In this document: positions 15,919 to 25,146 of the stretch, piece after piece
How the letters are laid out: every line of letters begins with the position of its first letter
How positions within the stretch are numbered: the first letter of the stretch is position 1
Assembly (NCBI GenBank): GCA_048158365.1
Contig: JBLLNL010000002.1
From: Azoarcus_F sp048158365
GTDB taxonomy: Bacteria; Pseudomonadota; Gammaproteobacteria; Burkholderiales; Rhodocyclaceae
Strand: one strand, 5' to 3'
DNA length: 64,000 bases
The notes under the pieces: generated by a model
The model's database searches: none
The model's input: the letters and a program-made list of their open reading frames with translations, nothing else
Told to the model about the DNA's origin: nothing
Program-made: the position numbers and the translations under genes

Positions 15919-17328
15919 ATGAAACCTCAAACCCTTTACGAAAAGCTCTGGACGAGCCATCTCGTGCGCCAGCAGGACGACGGGACCGCACTGATCTACA
16001 TCGATCGGCACCTTGTCCATGAGGTCACCAGTCCGCAGGCGTTCGAGGGGCTCAAGCTGGCAGGGCGCAAGCCATGGCGCGTGAGTTCGATCGTCGCGAC
16101 TGCGGACCACAACACGCCGACCGACCACTGGGATGAAGGGATCAAGGATCCGATTTCGCGCACCCAGGTCGAGACGTTGGACGCGAACATCCGAGAGTCG
16201 GGTGCGCTGGCCTATTTCCCGTTCAAGGACCTGCGTCAGGGGATCGTGCATGTGATCGGGCCGGAAAACGGCGCGACCTTGCCGGGCATGACCGTGGTCT
16301 GCGGTGATTCGCATACCTCTACGCATGGTGCGTTCGGTTGCCTGGCGCATGGTATCGGTACTTCGGAGGTCGAGCATGTGCTGGCCACGCAGTGTCTGCT
16401 GCAGAAGAAGTCGCGCACGATGCTGGTGCGGGTGGACGGCGACCTGCCGACCGGCGTGACCGCCAAGGATATCGTGCTCGCGATCATCGGCAAGATCGGC
16501 ACCGCGGGTGGAACCGGCTATGCGATCGAGTTCGGCGGCGGCGCGATTCGCGCGCTGTCGATGGAAGGTCGGATGACCGTGTGCAACATGGCGATCGAAG
16601 CGGGTGCGCGTGCCGGCATGGTCGCGGTGGACGACACCACGATTGCCTATCTGCGTGACAAGCCATTCGCGCCGAGCGGCGAGTCGTGGGACAAGGCGGC
16701 GGCCTACTGGCGCACGCTGCATTCGGATGAAGCAGCCGAGTTCGACAAGGTCGTGGTTCTGGATGCGGCCGGGATCGAGCCGCAGGTGACCTGGGGCACG
16801 TCGCCCGAGATGGTGACGACCGTGGGCGGGCGTGTGCCCGATCCCGCGACGATCGCCGATCCGATCAAGCGCGAGGGCGTGGAGCGTGCGCTCGATTACA
16901 TGGGCCTCGCACCGAACACGCCAATCGCCGAGATTCCGGTCGACCAGGTGTTCATCGGGTCGTGCACGAACTCGCGCATAGAAGACCTGCGTGAAGCGGC
17001 AAAGGTGACCAGGGGGCGTCGCAAGGCGGACAGCGTGAAGCGTGTGCTGGTCGTCCCTGGTTCCGGCCTGGTCAAGCGCCAGGCCGAGGAAGAGGGGTTG
17101 CACGAGATCTTCACGGCGGCCGGATTCGAGTGGCGCGAACCGGGCTGTTCGATGTGCCTGGCCATGAACGCCGATCGTCTCGAGGATGGTGAACACTGCG
17201 CGTCGACGTCCAATCGTAATTTCGAGGGGCGTCAGGGCGCAGGGGGGCGCACCCATCTGGTGAGCCCGGCCATGGCGGCCGCGGCGGCGGTGACGGGCCA
17301 TTTCACCGATGTGCGCACGTTGGTCTGA
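15919..17328 (+). CDS. leuC: 3-isopropylmalate dehydratase large subunit
   Basis: LeuC, with LeuD, isomerises 2-isopropylmalate to 3-isopropylmalate using a [4Fe-4S] cluster. The 469-residue product carries cluster ligands Cys349 in GSCTNSR and Cys410/Cys413 in GCSMCLAMN. The start MKPQTLYEKLW matches the family; a longer in-frame stretch reaching back to 15805 overlaps the transporter gene and is not conserved. It begins the leuC-ecn-leuD-leuB-asd cluster. Confidence 0.96.
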   Translation: MKPQTLYEKLWTSHLVRQQDDGTALIYIDRHLVHEVTSPQAFEGLKLAGRKPWRVSSIVATADHNTPTDHWDEGIKDPISRTQVETLDANIRESGALAYFPFKDLRQGIVHVIGPENGATLPGMTVVCGDSHTSTHGAFGCLAHGIGTSEVEHVLATQCLLQKKSRTMLVRVDGDLPTGVTAKDIVLAIIGKIGTAGGTGYAIEFGGGAIRALSMEGRMTVCNMAIEAGARAGMVAVDDTTIAYLRDKPFAPSGESWDKAAAYWRTLHSDEAAEFDKVVVLDAAGIEPQVTWGTSPEMVTTVGGRVPDPATIADPIKREGVERALDYMGLAPNTPIAEIPVDQVFIGSCTNSRIEDLREAAKVTRGRRKADSVKRVLVVPGSGLVKRQAEEEGLHEIFTAAGFEWREPGCSMCLAMNADRLEDGEHCASTSNRNFEGRQGAGGRTHLVSPAMAAAAAVTGHFTDVRTLV

Positions 17329-17346
17329 CCGCGAGTGGAGAAAATG

Positions 17347-17472
17347 ATGAGGTTGTGTTTCGTACTTTCCCTGCTTGTCGCGGGCTTCATGGTTGCCGGT
17401 TGCAATACCGTTCAGGGCATCGGCAAGGATATCGAGAAGGGCGGGGAAGCCATCCAGAGGGCAGTCCAATAA
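17347..17472 (+). CDS. ecn: entericidin EcnA/B family small lipoprotein
   Basis: A 41-residue precursor starts MRLCFVLSLLVAGFM and has a lipobox VAGC with the lipidated Cys19. The mature peptide CNTVQGIGKDIEKGGEAIQR matches entericidins, which carry CNT-x-x-G-x-G-x-D-I near the start. GTGGAG precedes the second of two tandem ATG codons at the best distance, so I chose 17347 over 17344. It lies between leuC and leuD, and its TAA overlaps the leuD ATG (TAATG), so leuD is translationally coupled to it. Entericidins are small membrane lipoproteins of uncertain physiological role. This location in leu operons is known in betaproteobacteria. Confidence 0.85.
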   Translation: MRLCFVLSLLVAGFMVAGCNTVQGIGKDIEKGGEAIQRAVQ

Positions 17473-18110
17473 TGAAAGCTTTTACGATTCTCGACGGCTT
17501 GGCCGCACCGCTCGATCGCGCCAACGTGGATACAGATGCCATCATCCCGAAGCAGTTTCTGAAGTCGATCAAGCGCAGCGGTTTCGGGCCGAACCTGTTC
17601 GACGCGTGGCGCTATCTGGATCATGGTGAGCCGGGTCAGGACTGTTCGGCCCGTCCGCAGAATCCGGATTTCGTGTTGAATCAGTCGCGGTATCAGGGCG
17701 CGCAGATTCTGCTGACCCGGGACAACTTCGGATGCGGAAGTTCGCGTGAGCATGCTCCGTGGGCGCTTGAGGATTTCGGGATTCGCTGCCTGATCGGACC
17801 GAGCTTTGCCGACATTTTCTTCAACAACTGCTTCAAGAACGGTGTATTGCCGATCGTGTTGCCGGCCGGGCAGGTCGACCAGTTGTTCCTTCAATGTCTG
17901 GACACCGAGGGCTATCGCCTGGTGGTCGATCTCGCCACGCAGACCATCACGCGGCCCGATGGCGTGGTTCTGAGTTTCGATGTCGATGCATTCCGCAAGG
18001 AATGTCTGCTCAATGGCTGGGACGATATCGGTCTCACGCTGCTCCACGCCGACGAGATTCGTGCTTTCGAGGCACGCCGTCAGAGCGAGCATCCGTATTA
18101 TTTTTCGTGA
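17472..18110 (+). CDS. leuD: 3-isopropylmalate dehydratase small subunit
   Basis: The 212-residue swivelling-domain subunit pairs with LeuC. It starts MKAFTILDGLAAPLDRANVD and includes NVDTDAIIPKQFL and the DNFGCGSSREHAPWAL signature near residue 80. Its ATG shares one base with the stop of the small lipoprotein gene. Length and motifs are normal for the family. Confidence 0.97.
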   Translation: MKAFTILDGLAAPLDRANVDTDAIIPKQFLKSIKRSGFGPNLFDAWRYLDHGEPGQDCSARPQNPDFVLNQSRYQGAQILLTRDNFGCGSSREHAPWALEDFGIRCLIGPSFADIFFNNCFKNGVLPIVLPAGQVDQLFLQCLDTEGYRLVVDLATQTITRPDGVVLSFDVDAFRKECLLNGWDDIGLTLLHADEIRAFEARRQSEHPYYFS

Positions 18111-18155
18111 AAGCGATCCGGCCCGCAGGGGTTGGATCGGTACAAGGAATCTTCG

Positions 18156-19208
18156 ATGAAAGTTTGTGTCCTGCCGGGTGACGGCATCGGCCCCGAGATC
18201 ATGGCCGAGGCCGTGCGTGTGCTTCAAGCACTCGATCTGAAGTTCGAACTGGAGGAGGCGCTGCTGGGTGGGTCTGCAGTCGATGCGACCGGAAGTCCCT
18301 ATCCCGAAGCGACCTCGCGGCTGGCTCGCGAGGCCGACGCAATATTGCTCGGTGCGGTGGGCGGACCGAAGTGGGATGCGTTGCCGCGCGAGCAGCGCCC
18401 CGAGCGTGGCTTGCTGGCGATCCGCAAGGAACTCGGGCTGTTCGCGAACCTGCGACCCGCCATCCTGTATCCGGAACTGGCCAACGCATCGTCGCTGAAG
18501 CCCGAGATTGTGGCCGGACTGGACATCCTGATCGTGCGCGAACTCACCGGCGACATCTATTTCGGCCAGCCGCGGGGCATCGAGGTTCGGGACGGCGAAC
18601 GCTACGGTTTCAACACCATGCACTACACCGAGTCGGAGATCCGCCGTATTGGCCGCGTGGCCTTCGAGGCCGCACGCAAGCGCAACGGCCGTCTGTGTTC
18701 GGTGGACAAGATGAACGTGCTCGAAACCACGCAGTTGTGGCGCGACGTGATGACCGAACTCGCCGCTGACTACCCGGATGTCGAGCTTTCGCACATGCTG
18801 GTCGATAATGCCGCGATGCAGCTGGTGCGCGCGCCCAAGCAGTTCGACGTGATGGTGACCGGCAATATGTTCGGTGACATTCTGTCGGACGAGGCCTCGA
18901 TGTTGACCGGCTCGATCGGCATGCTGCCATCGGCCTCACTGGACGAGCGAAACAAGGGGCTTTACGAGCCGTCGCATGGGTCGGCACCGGACATCGCGGG
19001 GCAGGGCGTGGCGAACCCGCTGGCCACCATCCTGTCGGCGGCGATGATGCTGCGCTACACGTTTGCGCTGGAAGAAGCCGCGCAGCGGATCGAAGCGGCG
19101 GTCAGGACGGTGCTGGCTCAGGGTTACCGTACCGGCGACATCTTCGAGTCCGGCACGAGGAAGGTTGGAACCCGGGAAATGGGCGACGCCGTGCTGGCGG
19201 CGTTGTGA
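18156..19208 (+). CDS. leuB: 3-isopropylmalate dehydrogenase
   Basis: LeuB oxidatively decarboxylates 3-isopropylmalate with NAD+. The 350-residue product starts MKVCVLPGDGIGPEI, contains LLGAVGGPKWD, and has the isocitrate/isopropylmalate dehydrogenase signature NMFGDILSDEASMLTGSIG. AAGGA lies eight bases before the ATG at 18156. It follows leuD by 45 bases, and asd starts 28 bases after its stop. Confidence 0.97.
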   Translation: MKVCVLPGDGIGPEIMAEAVRVLQALDLKFELEEALLGGSAVDATGSPYPEATSRLAREADAILLGAVGGPKWDALPREQRPERGLLAIRKELGLFANLRPAILYPELANASSLKPEIVAGLDILIVRELTGDIYFGQPRGIEVRDGERYGFNTMHYTESEIRRIGRVAFEAARKRNGRLCSVDKMNVLETTQLWRDVMTELAADYPDVELSHMLVDNAAMQLVRAPKQFDVMVTGNMFGDILSDEASMLTGSIGMLPSASLDERNKGLYEPSHGSAPDIAGQGVANPLATILSAAMMLRYTFALEEAAQRIEAAVRTVLAQGYRTGDIFESGTRKVGTREMGDAVLAAL

Positions 19209-19236
19209 AGACTTCGGAAACACGAGAGGAACGATG

Positions 19237-20370
19237 ATGAACAAGGTTGGTCTGGTCGGTTGGCGTGGGATGGTCGGTTCCGTGCTGATGCAGCGCATGG
19301 TGGAAGAGGGTGATTTCGCCCATATCGACCCGGTGTATTTCTCCACCTCCAACGCCGGTGGTGCGGCACCGCGCCTTGGCGGCAAGGAGGCGTCCGAACC
19401 TCTGCAGGATGCGATGAACATCGATGCGCTGAAGGCATGCGACATCGTCATGACCTGCCAGGGCGGCGATTACACCAAGGCGGTCTATCCAAAGCTGCGG
19501 GCGGCCGGCTGGAACGGCCACTGGATCGATGCCGCATCGGCGCTGCGTATGGCCGACGACGCGGTGATCATCCTCGATCCGGTCAACAGGCATGTCATCG
19601 ACGACGCGCTGGCAAAGGGTGGCCGTAACTGGATCGGCGGTAACTGCACGGTGTCGCTGATGCTGATGGGCCTGGGCGGCCTTTTCAAGCACGACCTGGT
19701 GGAGTGGATCTCCGCGATGACGTATCAGGCGGCCTCGGGGGCCGGCGCGCAGAACATGCGTGAGCTGATTGCGCAGATGGGCGCCATCCACGCGTCGGTG
19801 TCCGACCTGCTTGCCGATCCTGCCTCGGCCATCCTGGATATCGACCGCAAGGTCGCAGATACGATTCGCTCGGATGCCTTCCCGACGAAGAACTTCCGCA
19901 ACACGCCGCTGGCCGGCAGCCTGATTCCGTGGATCGACGTACCGGTCGAGCATGGCCAGAGCAAGGAGGAGTGGAAGGGCGGTGCCGAGTGCAACAAGAT
20001 TCTCGGCCGACCCAGCTTCCGCAGCCCGGGCAGTATCCCGATCGACGGCCTGTGCGTGCGCATCGGCGCAATGCGCTGCCATTCGCAGGCGCTCACGATC
20101 AAACTCAGAAAGGATGTGCCGCTCGACCAAGTCAGCGAAATCATTGCCACTGCCAACGACTGGGTGAGGGTGGTACCAAACGAACGCGAGATCACCGAGC
20201 GTGAACTGAGTCCGGCGACGGTGACCGGTACGCTCGGCATTCCCGTTGGGCGTCTCCACAAGTTGGCCATGGGGCCGGAGTATCTCGGGGCATTCACGGT
20301 CGGAGATCAACTCCTGTGGGGCGCGGCCGAGCCGCTGCGTCGCATGCTTGGAATCCTGCTCGACGCTTGA
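19237..20370 (+). CDS. asd: aspartate-semialdehyde dehydrogenase
   Basis: Asd reduces aspartyl phosphate to aspartate semialdehyde, feeding lysine, threonine, methionine and peptidoglycan synthesis. The 377-residue product starts MNKVGLVGWRGMVGSVLMQRM. The catalytic Cys137 lies in GGNCTVSLML and the active-site His282 in MRCHSQAL. AGAGGA is best spaced for the second of two tandem ATG codons (19237). It is the Gram-negative type of enzyme. Two strong hairpins follow the stop. Confidence 0.96.
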   Translation: MNKVGLVGWRGMVGSVLMQRMVEEGDFAHIDPVYFSTSNAGGAAPRLGGKEASEPLQDAMNIDALKACDIVMTCQGGDYTKAVYPKLRAAGWNGHWIDAASALRMADDAVIILDPVNRHVIDDALAKGGRNWIGGNCTVSLMLMGLGGLFKHDLVEWISAMTYQAASGAGAQNMRELIAQMGAIHASVSDLLADPASAILDIDRKVADTIRSDAFPTKNFRNTPLAGSLIPWIDVPVEHGQSKEEWKGGAECNKILGRPSFRSPGSIPIDGLCVRIGAMRCHSQALTIKLRKDVPLDQVSEIIATANDWVRVVPNEREITERELSPATVTGTLGIPVGRLHKLAMGPEYLGAFTVGDQLLWGAAEPLRRMLGILLDA

Positions 20371-20425
20371 TGGATCACGCCCGGTGCGAGGGCAGGAGCC
20401 CCTCGAATCGCCGACGTATCCAATG

Positions 20426-20448
20426 CCCTCCGAGCCTCGCTCGGAGGG
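20426..20448. terminator. hairpin after asd
   Basis: CCCTCCGA (20426-20433), a 7-base loop and TCGGAGGG (20441-20448) form a perfect 8-bp stem 56 bases after the asd stop. The next bases are AGAGAACAACTTTT, so the T-run belongs to the second hairpin. Together they probably close the leu-asd unit. Confidence 0.5.
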
Positions 20449-20455
20449 AGAGAAC

Positions 20456-20487
20456 AACTTTTCGCAGCGAGGGTGCAGCGAAAAGTT
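20456..20487. terminator. second hairpin between asd and fimV
   Basis: AACTTTTCGC (20456-20465) and GCGAAAAGTT (20478-20487) are a perfect 10-bp inverted repeat with a 12-base loop. The four A/T pairs at the base mean either strand presents a short T-run, so it could act bidirectionally. Confidence 0.45.
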
Positions 20488-20617
20488 CCATATGAAATAA
20501 AGAATTGCTGCGCAAACCTCACGAAAATGCTAGATTGCTAGAAAATATGGGTAGCAATCCGTGTCCATGACGCCGTGCTCCGCGCAGCCCGGCGCCCGAA
20601 GGGGTGTGTTAATCGAT

Positions 20618-23600
20618 ATGACCGCTATGAAAACCACGCTCAAGGCAACACTGGTCGCGACCGCGATTGCAGCCTTTCCGTTTGCGAGTCAGGCGGCCGG
20701 CCTGGGCGCGATCAATGTTCTGAGTGGGCTGGGGCAGCCGTTGCGGGCCGAAATCGAGCTCCAGGCGACGGCGCAGGAACTGCAGAGTCTGTCGGCACGG
20801 GTCGCGCCGGCCAATGCGTTCAGGCAGACGGGTGTGACCTACTCTCCGTTCATGACCGGCCTGCAGTTTTCGGTCGAGACCCGCGGCAATCGTTCAGTGG
20901 TCAGGGTGACCGGCGATCGCCCGGTCAACGAGCCCTTCATGGAGATGCTGGTCGAGTTGAACTGGGCCGGCGGGCGTTTGCTGCGCGAATATACCTTCCT
21001 CCTCGATCCGGTGCAGCTCACGCGACCGCCGGTCGCGGCCGTGCCGGTCGAAGCGCCGCGGGCCGCAGCGCCGGCTCCGCGTCCCGCGGCTGCGGCGCCG
21101 CGCGCCGCTGCGCCATCCGGGGAGTACCGTGTTCGTCGAGGTGATACCCTGCGCGGTATCGCAGGCGCTCATCGCCAGTCGAACGTCACGCTCGATCAGA
21201 TGCTGGTGGCGCTGCTACGTCAGAATCCGCAGGCGTTCGACGATGGCAACATGAATCGTCTGCGCGCCGGCGCGATCATGACGATACCCGACCAGGCAAC
21301 TGCGAGCGCGGTCGAGCTGGCGCAGGCCAGGCGCGAGATCGTTGCGCAGGCTGCCGATTTCGAAGCCTATCGAAGCCGCTTGTCCGGTGCGGTGGCCGCT
21401 CGCCCGGCCCCGGCTGAACCCGCAGCGACGCAAGAAAGTGCCGGCGAGATCGCCCCCCGGGTCGAAGCGCCTGCAGTGACCGATGCGCCACAGGATCGTG
21501 TCGAGGTGTCCGGTGCGCCGGTGGAAGGCGCGGAGGATTCGCGGCTCGCGCGGCTACAGGCGCTCGAGGAGGAACTGGTCGCCAGAGAGCAATCCCTGGA
21601 GGAAGCCAACGAGCGACTGGCGGACCTCGAACGCAGCATCCGTGACCTGCAACGCTTGATCGAACTCAGGAACCAGAGTCTCGCCCAGATGCAGCAGCAA
21701 CTGGCTGCCGGTGGCGAGGTTCCGGCTGAATTGCTGCTGCCTCCCGTCCAGGAAGCCACTGCAGACGCGACCGAAACAGGGCCCGCAACCGGGACACCGG
21801 TCGTCGAGCCGACGCCCGGGGTGGTCGAACCGCTTCCGCCGGTGGCGGCCGAGCCGGTTCCACCACCCGAGCCCGCGGCTGCGCCGCCGCAAACCATCCC
21901 CGAACGTGCGCCGATTGCACCGCCCGCGGCGCAACCGGGCTTCCTGCAGACACTGATGCAGGACCCGATGCTGTTGGCCGGCGGTGGGGGGATTCTTGGG
22001 CTGTTGCTGCTCTACGCGGGCATCAAGAGGCGTCAGCGCAGCAGGAACGAGGCGGAAGACGCAGTGACGGCTGCGGCGGGAGACTATCCGTCCGAGGCAC
22101 ACTCGGTTTTCGGCGGAAAGGGTGGGCAGTCGGTCGATACCGGCAGCAGCAGCGTTCTGAATACCGACTTCAGCCAATCGGGTCTGTCTTCGATCGATGC
22201 GGACGAGGGCGTCGATCCGGTTGCCGAGGCGGACGTCTATATGGCCTACGGACGCGACGCGCAAGCCGAAGAGATCCTGCTGGACGCACTGAAGGTGGAT
22301 TCGTCGCGGGCGGCCTTGTACGTGAAGCTGCTCGAGATCTACGCGCAGCGGCAGAGTGCGCGACAGTTCGAGTCGGTTGCGACCGAGTTCTATGCCAAGA
22401 CGGGCGGGCAGGGTGAGGACTGGGCGAAAGTCGCCCAGATGGGCCTCAAACTGGAGCCGCAGAATCCCCTGTACCAGTCGTCCCCCGAAGGGGTTGACAT
22501 GGAGGACGCACCGGAAACCGAACCGGGCCGTGATTTTCCGCGAGCGGGTGCCGCAAGCGGAATGCTCGCTGCGGGCGCCGTGGGTCTCGCCGCGGGAGCG
22601 GCGGCTTCGAACGCATCCCGCGAAGGGGCCGGCGTTGGGACCGATGCGAGTCTCAGCGAAGTCGATTTCACGACTTCCTCGCCTGTTGCAGTCCGTCCGG
22701 ACCAAGATGGCGCTCGGGTCGAGGACAGCGATTCGAAAACGGTCGATGCCGATGCAGCCCAGTCATTCGACGGTGATGCCGGTTCCGACGACGACACTGT
22801 CGATTTTACCGTGCTCGACTTCGATCTCGGAGACGACACGACGAAGCCCGACGAACTCGACGAACGGTCGACGCCAGCGGGGGTCGATGCCCGTGCTCGG
22901 GCCGATGACGCATCGGTCCTGGACGCTTTGGGCGACGACCAGAGCATGCAGTTCGATCTGGACGTGAGCGATGTGTCAACCGGGGCAACCCATGGGGACG
23001 TGCCCGGTGCCAGATCGCCCAAGGCAAAGCAAGCCGACGACACAGCGGGGAGTGCGGCCGGTGGCGGATTGGTTGATGATGCCCTGTCGGAGATAGAACT
23101 GCCGGATGTCCAGACCGAGATGCCCGACGATTCCCAGGCACTCGATGCGACGGTCGTCGGAAACAACGTCAGGGACTTCATGACCGACGACGATGCAACG
23201 GATGCCGCGAGCCCGAGCGCCAGCAGCAATGACCTCGACGCGACCATGCTGGATCGGGACTTCCTGCGCGATGTTCAGGATGATGCATCTGGCGTCGATC
23301 TGGAGCAGACCGAATTCGACAACGACTTGCTCGATTTCGATTTCAATCTCGACGAGAGCGCTGACAAGAAGCCGGCGGAAAAAGCGCCTCCGCCGCTGGA
23401 TCTGAACGGCATCGATCTCGATCTCGATCTGGATCTGGGCCTCGACGGCGATGCTGCATCGTCCGCCGGGTCGGGCGACGCGGGTGCCGTCACCGGTGAG
23501 CGTGCGCCGAATCCCGAACTCGATCAGGAGATCGATACCAAACTCGATCTCGCTCGGGCCTACGAGGAGATGGGCGACAAGGAAGGCGCTCGCGAACTGA

Positions 23601-23674
23601 TCGACGAGGTCATGCGCGAGGGTTCTTCGGTGCAGCGCGAAGCGGCCGCCCGACTCCTGGAACGGCTCGGCTGA
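20618..23674 (+). CDS. fimV: FimV-like inner-membrane LysM/TPR protein
   Basis: FimV organises pole-associated machinery, including type IV pili, in related bacteria. The roughly 1018-residue product has a signal-like start (MTAMKTTLKATL...), the FimV N-terminal domain (GLGAINVLSGLGQPLRAEIEL) and a LysM domain at about 168-228. A coiled coil (LQALEEELVAREQSLEEANERLADL) and a transmembrane segment near 450-470 follow. The cytoplasmic part is long and very acidic and ends in the conserved C-terminal FimV/TPR motif (KLDLARAYEEMGDKEGARELIDEV). The start is uncertain: ATG at 20627 is equally possible. No pilus genes lie in the window. Confidence 0.9.
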   Translation: MTAMKTTLKATLVATAIAAFPFASQAAGLGAINVLSGLGQPLRAEIELQATAQELQSLSARVAPANAFRQTGVTYSPFMTGLQFSVETRGNRSVVRVTGDRPVNEPFMEMLVELNWAGGRLLREYTFLLDPVQLTRPPVAAVPVEAPRAAAPAPRPAAAAPRAAAPSGEYRVRRGDTLRGIAGAHRQSNVTLDQMLVALLRQNPQAFDDGNMNRLRAGAIMTIPDQATASAVELAQARREIVAQAADFEAYRSRLSGAVAARPAPAEPAATQESAGEIAPRVEAPAVTDAPQDRVEVSGAPVEGAEDSRLARLQALEEELVAREQSLEEANERLADLERSIRDLQRLIELRNQSLAQMQQQLAAGGEVPAELLLPPVQEATADATETGPATGTPVVEPTPGVVEPLPPVAAEPVPPPEPAAAPPQTIPERAPIAPPAAQPGFLQTLMQDPMLLAGGGGILGLLLLYAGIKRRQRSRNEAEDAVTAAAGDYPSEAHSVFGGKGGQSVDTGSSSVLNTDFSQSGLSSIDADEGVDPVAEADVYMAYGRDAQAEEILLDALKVDSSRAALYVKLLEIYAQRQSARQFESVATEFYAKTGGQGEDWAKVAQMGLKLEPQNPLYQSSPEGVDMEDAPETEPGRDFPRAGAASGMLAAGAVGLAAGAAASNASREGAGVGTDASLSEVDFTTSSPVAVRPDQDGARVEDSDSKTVDADAAQSFDGDAGSDDDTVDFTVLDFDLGDDTTKPDELDERSTPAGVDARARADDASVLDALGDDQSMQFDLDVSDVSTGATHGDVPGARSPKAKQADDTAGSAAGGGLVDDALSEIELPDVQTEMPDDSQALDATVVGNNVRDFMTDDDATDAASPSASSNDLDATMLDRDFLRDVQDDASGVDLEQTEFDNDLLDFDFNLDESADKKPAEKAPPPLDLNGIDLDLDLDLGLDGDAASSAGSGDAGAVTGERAPNPELDQEIDTKLDLARAYEEMGDKEGARELIDEVMREGSSVQREAAARLLERLG

Positions 23675-23758
23675 ATCACGATTCCTGTCATTGCGACTCG
23701 TGAGATCCGTCTCGGTACCGTAACGGTGAGGCGGATCATCACTTTGCATCCTGTCTGA

Positions 23759-24355
23759 ATGCATGCCGGGCTGTTGATCTTCCTGTGGCTCACGGGCGTC
23801 GCGACGCTTCAGGTTCTCGAGCTTGACTGGCTGCTGGGCGCCGTGTTGCTTTGCGCGGTCGGCGCGCTGGCCTATGCGCGGGCGCGGTGCCTGCGGCTGC
23901 TGCGCAGGATCAGATTCCTTCTTCTGGCCATCGTCGTGCTGTTTGCCGGTTTCACCCCGGGTGAAGCGCTGTTCGCCGATTGGCCCAGCCTCAGTCCGTC
24001 GCGCGAAGGCGTTTGGCTGGCGATCGAGCATGCGGGCCGTGTGCTTGCGGTCGTGTTCTGCGTTGCGATGCTGATGGAGCATCTGCCTGCACGCCGTCTG
24101 GTGGGCGGCCTTTACGCGTTGCTGAAACCGTTGGAGCGACTGGGCTTTCCGGCCGCGCGGGTTGCGGTCAGAACCCTGTTGGTTCTCGAACACGTCGATG
24201 CACGCGAGTCGGTCAGTTGGCAAAGCTGGCTGGATGACCCAGTCGACGACGTCCATGAACCGATTCGGATCGTCAGGGAGCCCCTGCGGCTTACCGATTA
24301 TGTGGTGCTCGGCCTGGTCATGGTCGGCCTCACTGTCGTGGTGTCGCTCGGATGA
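23759..24355 (+). CDS. CbiQ/EcfT-like membrane protein
   Basis: A 198-residue protein with four to five hydrophobic segments in its first two thirds. The stretch GGLYALLKPLERLGFPAARVAVRTLL resembles the coupling-helix region of energy-coupling-factor T components, and the overall layout (FTPGEALF, then a GVWLAIEHAGRVLAVV segment) fits CbiQ-type proteins. No ECF ATPase or substrate-binding S component is encoded nearby. It overlaps truA by four bases (ATGA). It may be a solitary EcfT homologue, or an unrelated membrane protein with a similar pattern. Confidence 0.45.
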   Translation: MHAGLLIFLWLTGVATLQVLELDWLLGAVLLCAVGALAYARARCLRLLRRIRFLLLAIVVLFAGFTPGEALFADWPSLSPSREGVWLAIEHAGRVLAVVFCVAMLMEHLPARRLVGGLYALLKPLERLGFPAARVAVRTLLVLEHVDARESVSWQSWLDDPVDDVHEPIRIVREPLRLTDYVVLGLVMVGLTVVVSLG

Positions 24356-25146
24356 GGGTTGCGATGGGTGTCGAGTACGCCGGCGATGCCTTCGAGGGCT
24401 GGCAAAGCCAGCAACATGGTCGCACAGTACAGGATCATCTTGAGAAGGCCCTGGCGCGCATCGCAGGGCATCCCGTGAGGCTGCATTGCGCGGGGCGAAC
24501 AGACGCGGGCGTGCATGCGACCGCGCAGGTGGTTCATTTCGATACGTCTGCGATTCGGCCCGGTTCCAGCTGGATCCGCGGCGTCAACAGTTTGCTGCGC
24601 AAACCGGTGGTGGTGCGCTGGGCGGTCGATGTGGACGACGCATTTCATGCGCGCTTTCTCGCCCAGGGACGTCGGTATCGCTACATTCTGCACAACACGC
24701 CGGTCAAGCCGGCAATGCTGGCTGGGCGCGTGGGCTGGTTCCATGTTCCGCTGGACGCGCCGTTGATGCAGACTGCGGCATCCGGGCTGCTGGGGTGGCA
24801 CGATTTTTCGGCATTTCGCGCGGCCGGCTGTCAGGCCAAGTCGCCGGTGAAATTGGTGCATCAGGCGGATGTGCAGCGTGACGGCGAGTTCATCATCTTC
24901 GATTTCCATGCCAATGCCTTTCTCCATCATATGGTTCGGAATCTGGTGGGGGCCCTGGTCTATGTCGGCAAGAAGCGCTATCCACCAGAATGGCTCGGCC
25001 ACGTGCTCGAGTCCGGCGATCGCCGGCTTGCCGCCCCGACTTTCCCGCCAGGGGGGCTTTATCTTTGTGGCGTGGATTACCCTGCTGGTTGGCGCCTTCC
25101 GGGGGAAGGGCGTATCATCGCGAAGCCTCGTCTGCCCTTGGTCTGA
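24352..25146 (+). CDS. truA: tRNA pseudouridine(38-40) synthase
   Basis: TruA isomerises uridines 38-40 in the tRNA anticodon stem. The 264-residue product starts MRVAMGVEYAGDAFEGWQSQ and has the catalytic Asp51 in CAGRTDAGVHA, followed by RYRYILHN and FLHHMVRN motifs. The start overlaps the previous gene by four bases and the stop is followed directly by the trpF ATG, so it is embedded in the fimV-trp gene string. Confidence 0.97.
   Translation: MRVAMGVEYAGDAFEGWQSQQHGRTVQDHLEKALARIAGHPVRLHCAGRTDAGVHATAQVVHFDTSAIRPGSSWIRGVNSLLRKPVVVRWAVDVDDAFHARFLAQGRRYRYILHNTPVKPAMLAGRVGWFHVPLDAPLMQTAASGLLGWHDFSAFRAAGCQAKSPVKLVHQADVQRDGEFIIFDFHANAFLHHMVRNLVGALVYVGKKRYPPEWLGHVLESGDRRLAAPTFPPGGLYLCGVDYPAGWRLPGEGRIIAKPRLPLV

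Noticed and set aside
15685..17469. A 594-codon open frame on the minus strand opposite leuC and leuD
   Set aside because: The leuC frame on the plus strand has full homology and motifs. The antisense frame is arginine/histidine-rich without any recognisable domain, as expected from GC-rich codon bias.
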